NCBI RefSeq assembly: GCF_003096095.1 | Contig: NZ_CP015453.1 | Location: forward strand, 310,001 to 374,000 | Length of the DNA: 64,000 nt | From: Dietzia psychralcaliphila | GTDB lineage: Bacteria; Actinomycetota; Actinomycetes; Mycobacteriales; Mycobacteriaceae | Direction: 5' to 3' | Part shown: piece after piece, positions 61,846 through 64,000 of the stretch | Layout: each line of letters begins with the position of its first letter | Position numbering within the stretch: position 1 is the stretch's first letter | Position numbers and translations under genes: made by a program | The notes under the pieces: model-generated | What the model was told of the DNA's origin: nothing | What the model saw: the letters and a program-made list of their open reading frames with translations, nothing else | Databases searched by the model: none

Positions 61846-63294
61846 TCAGAGCAGCTCGAGGCGGCGGCCCATGTCGGAGACGAAGACCCCGTTGGGGTCG
61901 ATCCCGCGGCGGGTGGCGATCCAGGAGTCGATCTCCGGGTACATCGCGTGGAAGCGCTCGGCCGGGACCCTCGAGTCCTTGGCCGTGTAGAGCCGGCCGC
62001 CCATCGACATGACCTTGGCGTCGAGCTCGTTGACGAACGCGTTGAGTCGGTCGTTGATGGGGAAGTCCACACACACGTTCCACCCCTCCATGGGGAAGGA
62101 GAGCGGTGCCTGGTTCCCGGGCCCGAAGAGCTTGAACACGTTGAGGAACGAGTAGTGCCCCGAGCGCTGGATGTCGCCGATGATCTCCTTGAACCCGTCG
62201 ACCGCCCCGGGCGGGACGATGAACTGGTACTGCAGGAAGCCGTCGGACCCGTACGCCCGGTTCCACTCTCCGAAGAGATCGAGCATGTGATAGAAGGCCG
62301 GGAGGGTCTTGATCTTGTTCCGCGAGGTGCCGCCGAGGCGGTAGTAGACCTCGCCGATGGGGCCGAAGGTGAACTTGTTGGCCAGACCGTTGGGGAACAC
62401 GTCCGGGAACGTGACCAGCGGCTTGGCGTTCATGGCCAGCGGGTCCTTGGCGAGCTTGGGCGCGTATTCCTCGAGCTGGGCGAGCGTGGCCAGGGACCCG
62501 CGGGAGACCGCGGCGCGGCCGAGCTTCGGCGGCGCGCTGATCGCGTCGAACCACGCTGAGGAGTAGGTGTACTTGGCCTCGGACCCGTCGGTGTGCAGGG
62601 CGATGGTCTCGTCGAGCGAGGCGGTCTGGTCCGAGTCCGCGAGGAAGAAGGCGGTCTCGGTGCGGGTCATGGCGATCCACGCCTTGAGGACCACGCCCGT
62701 GAGGCCGTTGCCTCCGATCGTGGCCCAGAACAGCGTGCCCCCCGGGTCGTCGGACGTCCCACCGGGCTCGAGCGTGAGGACGCGGCCGTCCGCGACGAGC
62801 AGCTCCATTCGCGTCACGTGGTTGCCGAACGACCCCGCCGAGTGATGGTTCTTGCCGTGGATGTCGTGCCCGATGGCGCCACCGACGGTGACCAGACGCG
62901 TGCCCGGCAGCACCGGTACCCACAGCCCGAACGGCAGTGCGGCGCGCATGAGTTGGTCCAGGTTGACACCGGCGTCGACCACCGCGAGCGCCTTCTCGGC
63001 GTTGAGCTCGTGGATACGGTTGAAGCGGCTCATGTCCAGCACCAGACCGCCGGAGTTCTGCGCGCTGTCCCCGTACGAGCGGCCGAGTCCCCGGGCCACC
63101 ACCCCGCGTTGCAGGTGAGCGGGGCCGGAGGCGTTGGCGTCGTTGACCGCCGCGACGGCCGCCGAGATCTCCTCCACCGAGCGCGGGGTGAGCACGTGGC
63201 TCATGGCCGGCGCGGTGCGTCCCCAGCCGGTGAGGCGCTTGAGTTCGGTGTCCAGGGAGGACTGGGCCGGGGTGGTCTGCTGCGTGGTGCTCAC
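61846..63294 (-). CDS. dprE1: Decaprenylphosphoryl-beta-D-ribose 2-oxidase
   Basis: This 482-residue FAD-dependent oxidase, target of benzothiazinones, oxidises DPR to the 2-keto intermediate. The FAD-linking region [10 protein letters not shown] (His146) and the drug-reactive Cys408 in GWNVCVDFP (equal to Cys387 of M. tuberculosis) are present. The VAO-type FAD domain lies in the N-terminal half, with the substrate domain after about 200. GTG 63294 lies 7 bp after TAGCCT on the minus strand and the product begins [11 protein letters not shown]. It is separated from dprE2 by about 340 bp. Confidence 0.96.
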   Translation of the reverse strand: MSTTQQTTPAQSSLDTELKRLTGWGRTAPAMSHVLTPRSVEEISAAVAAVNDANASGPAHLQRGVVARGLGRSYGDSAQNSGGLVLDMSRFNRIHELNAEKALAVVDAGVNLDQLMRAALPFGLWVPVLPGTRLVTVGGAIGHDIHGKNHHSAGSFGNHVTRMELLVADGRVLTLEPGGTSDDPGGTLFWATIGGNGLTGVVLKAWIAMTRTETAFFLADSDQTASLDETIALHTDGSEAKYTYSSAWFDAISAPPKLGRAAVSRGSLATLAQLEEYAPKLAKDPLAMNAKPLVTFPDVFPNGLANKFTFGPIGEVYYRLGGTSRNKIKTLPAFYHMLDLFGEWNRAYGSDGFLQYQFIVPPGAVDGFKEIIGDIQRSGHYSFLNVFKLFGPGNQAPLSFPMEGWNVCVDFPINDRLNAFVNELDAKVMSMGGRLYTAKDSRVPAERFHAMYPEIDSWIATRRGIDPNGVFVSDMGRRLELL

Positions 63295-63301
63295 CCGGTC
63301 G

Positions 63302-63307
63302 AGGCTA
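63302..63307 (-). promoter_or_regulatory. -10 element of dprE1, leaderless transcript predicted
   Basis: TAGCCT on the minus strand ends 7 bp before GTG 63294, which selects this start over an in-frame extension to 63417. Confidence 0.55.
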
Positions 63308-63407
63308 CCGCCCGTGGGGGCGGAGTCGTCGTCACGACGCCCGGGTGTGATGTGCCCGACGACAACGTGCGCACCTCCGGTGGCCGATCCGCCACCCGGG
63401 GGCCGGA

Positions 63408-64000
63408 TCAGCGGCACCCCGTGGTGAACGGCACGCCGCGGGCTCGGGCGTCGACCCAGTCGAGCGCGGGGCCGACCGCCGTGTAGGCGCCGGTCACGTG
63501 TTCACCGGCCACCGGCGTGTATTCCACGTCCGCACCCGCCGCGCACCACTCGTCGACCAGCCTGTGGGCGGTCCACTCCGGGACGAAGGTGTCCCCGGGG
63601 CCCTGTGACGAGCCCGGACCGGGGCCCATCGGGACGGTCGCGTCGGCGTGCCACACCTGCACCGGCCCGGAGGGGACCTCACGTGGATCCGCTCCGCGGG
63701 CGGGATCCGCCCGCCCCAACCTGTTCCGGGCCATCACCTCGATCACCGTGGGATCGGTGCGGGGGTCGACGTCGGTGATCGCCGACAGCGGGAAAGGGGC
63801 GAGTCCGCCGACCGTGTTGGTGGACGCGCAGGCGTCGCGGAGCTGGTGTGCCACCACGTCGCCGGTGTCGTTGAGCAGCGGGTACAGCTGCGGGTACTCG
63901 CGGGCCAGCCCCAGCACGGCGGCGCGGTAGAGGCCGGAGGCGAGCGTCCCGTCCATCGTGTCGAACAGGTCCGCGTAGTCGGCGGGGACCCCGCCCACGG
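63408..64000 (-). CDS. C-terminal part of a secretory lipase (LIP family), 5' end outside window
   Basis: About 196 codons of the 3' end are visible and the frame runs off the right edge. It matches the C-terminal half of secretory lipases, alpha/beta hydrolases that cleave acylglycerols, with the catalytic Asp in the VWHADATVP segment and the His in AGEHVTGA. Two or three Cys may form disulfides. The nucleophile Ser and the signal peptide lie outside the window. It is 114 bp upstream of dprE1 on the same strand but the dprE1 promoter suggests separate transcription. Confidence 0.8.
   Translation of the reverse strand, partial: VGGVPADYADLFDTMDGTLASGLYRAAVLGLAREYPQLYPLLNDTGDVVAHQLRDACASTNTVGGLAPFPLSAITDVDPRTDPTVIEVMARNRLGRADPARGADPREVPSGPVQVWHADATVPMGPGPGSSQGPGDTFVPEWTAHRLVDEWCAAGADVEYTPVAGEHVTGAYTAVGPALDWVDARARGVPFTTGCR

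Overview
The window is chromosomal DNA from a high-GC (about 70%) actinomycete of the order Mycobacteriales. The genes identify it: pks13, fadD32, accD4, two mycolyltransferases, glf, glfT2, ubiA, aftA, aftB, two Emb arabinosyltransferases, dprE1 and dprE2. Together these build the mycolic acid-arabinogalactan envelope. The presence of only two emb genes and the unusual gene fusions point to a genus outside Mycobacterium, and Dietzia or a close relative is my best guess. I could not check this by search. The gene order largely follows the Mycobacterium tuberculosis block running from sodA (Rv3846) to dprE1 (Rv3790), as I remember it.

Layout. 1-6,543 holds the end of a Gly-Ser-rich protein, an SDR dehydrogenase, a Tat-exported neutral ceramidase, sodA, a Nudix hydrolase, an unlisted 57-residue membrane protein, msrA and cspA. 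6,748-13,941 holds a pyruvate-kinase-like protein, a DUF4328-type membrane protein, a glycerophosphodiester phosphodiesterase, a DUF5926 protein, a membrane-anchored protein and a LytR-CpsA-Psr ligase. 14,050-21,157 holds a CPBP membrane protease, pheA, a phosphoglycerate-mutase-like phosphatase, a zincin, a septum-formation-like protein, an ankyrin protein and serS. 21,215-23,496 holds a thioesterase, an acyltransferase and a HAD phosphatase.

23,768-51,659 is the envelope core. It runs from a PGRP-type amidase through glf, a three-gene insertion (two-TM SAVED/CARF-like protein, DUF5129 protein, lipoprotein cyclophilin), then glfT2, a PAP2 phosphatase, ubiA, aftB, two mycolyltransferases, a lipoprotein, a cutinase, fadD32, pks13 and accD4. 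These genes make galactan, make and transfer the arabinose donor, and build, condense and transfer mycolates. From 52,036 to 63,294 the minus strand carries dprE1, a frameshifted micro-gene, dprE2, aftA and two emb genes, which make DPA and polymerise arabinan. A truncated secretory lipase lies at the right edge.

Three signals cut across the annotation. Many genes have a TANNNT -10 hexamer 6-8 bp before the start codon, which predicts leaderless mRNAs and fixes several starts. Tandem repeats with a 15-bp period recur at unrelated loci, both coding and non-coding. A 73-bp double-hairpin element is present once upstream of serS and once inside aftB. No tRNA, rRNA, CRISPR array or insertion sequence was found.
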